The notes under the pieces: model-generated
Databases searched by the model: none
What the model was told of the DNA's origin: nothing
What the model saw: only the letters and a program-made list of their open reading frames with translations
Position numbers and translations under genes: made by a program
NCBI GenBank assembly: GCA_964516515.1
Contig: CAZEYA010000096.1
Coordinates: 1-14,416 of the forward strand
Length of the DNA stretch: 14,416 bases
DNA from: JANNOG01 sp964516515
Lineage (GTDB): Bacteria > Actinomycetota > Actinomycetes > Actinomycetales > JBBAYJ01
Direction: 5' to 3'
Shown: one piece after another, positions 13,593 to 14,416 of the stretch
How positions within the stretch are numbered: position 1 is the stretch's first letter
How the letters are laid out: each line of letters begins with the position of its first letter

Positions 13593-13985
13593 ATGACGGC
13601 TCTGATCTCTCACACCACCTTCGACAGTCACGATGCGCACGCGATGTCGGTCTTCTGGGGCGGGGTCCTCGGCTTCGCCGAGGCCCCCGACGACCCGAAC
13701 GAGGTCGGCGACGAGGAGTGCATGATCTTCTCCGCGGACGGCAGTCAGCGGCTGCTGTTCATCGCGGTGCCCGACGCCAAGCAGGTCAAGAATCGGGTGC
13801 ACCTGGACCTGAAGCCTGCTGAGGGCGGCCGTGAACGGGAGCTCGAGCGGCTGCTGCATCTGGGCGCCCACCAGGTCGCCGACCGTCGCCGTCCGGACGG
13901 ATCGGGATGGGTCGTGCTCGCCGACCCGGAAGGTAATGAGTTCTGCATCCTTCGCAGCGACGCCGAACGCGCCGCGTCTGCGTGA
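13593..13985 (+). CDS. VOC family protein
   Basis: A 130-residue single VOC-fold protein. The first half-motif is ISHTTFDSHDAHAMSVFWGG and VLGFAEAPDDP; the middle is LLFIAVPDAKQVKNRVHLDL; the end is LGAHQVADRRRPDGSGWVVL, ADPEGNEFCIL. This order matches the glyoxalase-6-like proteins common in actinobacteria. Candidate chelating residues are His8 in ISHTTF, His in VHLDL and Glu in PEGNEFC, the usual H/H/E layout. ATG 13593 has AGGGTGG upstream with reasonable spacing. It is divergent from tetR and may be part of the same response. The substrate is unknown. Confidence 0.85.
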   Translation: MTALISHTTFDSHDAHAMSVFWGGVLGFAEAPDDPNEVGDEECMIFSADGSQRLLFIAVPDAKQVKNRVHLDLKPAEGGRERELERLLHLGAHQVADRRRPDGSGWVVLADPEGNEFCILRSDAERAASA

Positions 13986-13998
13986 TCCCGGCCACCAT

Positions 13999-14024
13999 TG
14001 ACCCGGTGCAGGATGGGTCACCGG
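13999..14024 (+). terminator. Overlapping hairpins after the second VOC gene
   Basis: Two alternative stems share this stretch: TGACCC (13999-14004) with GGGTCA (14015-14020), and CCGGTG (14003-14008) with CACCGG (14019-14024). It lies just past the VOC stop, between convergent genes. No T-run follows. The remaining bases up to 14123 show nothing else. Confidence 0.4.
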
Positions 14025-14123
14025 CACGGCGAAACGCTTGCCGAAAGCAGCGTTCGGTTCGTGCGCCGCTGGCGCAGTCGACCCATTCGCCCGATCACCG
14101 GGCGCCACCACCGGCGTCATAGC

Positions 14124-14416
14124 TCAGCTCGAGCAGTCGACCGCGACCGCCAGGGCGCCACACACCTGGCGCATTCGTGCGTCGCTCAACCGGCCGAGCC
14201 GGTCGAGTAGTACGGCGAGCGACACGCTCTCGACGGAGTCGAGGTTGACCGCCGAACGACGCGGCACCGGGTCGTCGCCGGGCTCGAGCACCACTTCGCT
14301 GACGAGTCCGCGAATCGTCGTCGTGCATGGTGCGATCAGAGCTCTGCGATGCCGCGGTATCACTGCGTCGCGGGAAAGTACGACGACCGGACGCCGGCCG
14401 ATCTCGGGCATCTCGC
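14124..14416 (-). CDS. MazF/PemK-family toxin (5' end outside window)
   Basis: The visible 96 codons show the MazF/PemK fold pattern: EIGRRPVVVLSRDAVIPRHR at the first strands, ALIAPCTTTIRGLVSEVVLE with the conserved Pro-Cys-Thr/Ser strand, and SAVNLDSVESVSLAVLLDRL followed by the terminal helix RMRQVCGALAVAVDC. MazF proteins are ribosome-independent or ribosome-associated mRNA or tRNA endoribonucleases, held inactive by an antitoxin usually encoded just upstream, which would lie beyond the right edge. There is an in-frame ATG at 14411, but family members begin earlier (a W-x-x-x segment before PEIGRRP), so the real start is probably outside. Stop TGA at 14124-14126. No antitoxin gene is present downstream. 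Confidence 0.85.
   Translation of the reverse strand, partial: EMPEIGRRPVVVLSRDAVIPRHRRALIAPCTTTIRGLVSEVVLEPGDDPVPRRSAVNLDSVESVSLAVLLDRLGRLSDARMRQVCGALAVAVDCSS

Noticed and set aside
13176..14120. Long minus-strand frame opposite the second VOC gene
   Set aside because: Shadow of the VOC and TetR genes; no family resemblance.

Overview
The window looks like a high-GC (about 70%) actinobacterial chromosome. The evidence is strong G/C third-position bias, many GTG starts, ATGA/GTGA stop-start overlaps, and families typical of Actinomycetota (short PEP-utilising proteins with paired HTH regulators, Imm5-like proteins, Clp-N proteins, TetR/RibD-C/SRPBCC operons). I cannot name a genus. A run of 100 N (2521-2620) shows this is a scaffold joined from contigs.

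Layout. (1) 1-1771: a LacI-family repressor (minus, 3' end outside the window) divergent from a YbjJ-like MFS transporter, with a CG-centred operator-like palindrome at the transporter start. (2) 1968-2402: a broken tyrosine-phosphatase-like gene with two compensating single-base frame changes and no P-loop arginine, followed by the assembly gap. (3) 2709-5707: an intact, tightly packed module. A short PEP synthase-like protein (ATP-grasp plus swivelling-histidine domain, no substrate or PEP barrel) and a histidine phosphatase form a minus-strand operon. A small HTH protein and a winged-HTH regulator, overlapping by 4 bases, form a divergent plus-strand operon. (4) 5780-7606: a patchwork of gene remnants. 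A serine recombinase has lost its catalytic N-terminus next to a CGT/CGA repeat hairpin, the start of a DUF1016 nuclease-type gene is fused in frame to part of a Clp-N gene, and there is a small membrane ORF. (5) 7604-10219, minus strand: an Imm5-like protein gene with one frameshift, an epoxide hydrolase carrying an unusual acidic Ser/Trp/Glu insert, and an AraC-type regulator. (6) 10530-11120: a VOC (bleomycin-resistance-like) protein. (7) 11468-13441: a minus-strand operon of tetR, a RibD-C/dihydrofolate-reductase-like gene, a small ORF and an SRPBCC protein, with a palindrome just upstream of tetR. (8) 13593-13985: a second VOC protein. (9) 14124-14416: a MazF/PemK toxin running off the right edge.

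How the parts may work together. The LacI/MFS and TetR/RibD-C/SRPBCC groups look like ordinary self-regulated accessory operons. The most interesting intact unit is 2709-5707. An enzyme that can carry phosphohistidine on a swivelling domain is coupled to a phosphatase of the superfamily that includes phosphohistidine phosphatases, and is divergent from two DNA-binding proteins. The larger of these has a C-terminal domain rich in acidic, His and Trp residues. A phospho-relay or phosphotransferase switch is a reasonable but unproven reading. The broken genes at 1968-2402, 5830-7140 and 7604-8142 mostly carry single-base indels, so sequencing error must be excluded before calling them pseudogenes. 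The recombinase and the DUF1016/Clp-N fusion also show large-scale rearrangement that point errors cannot explain.
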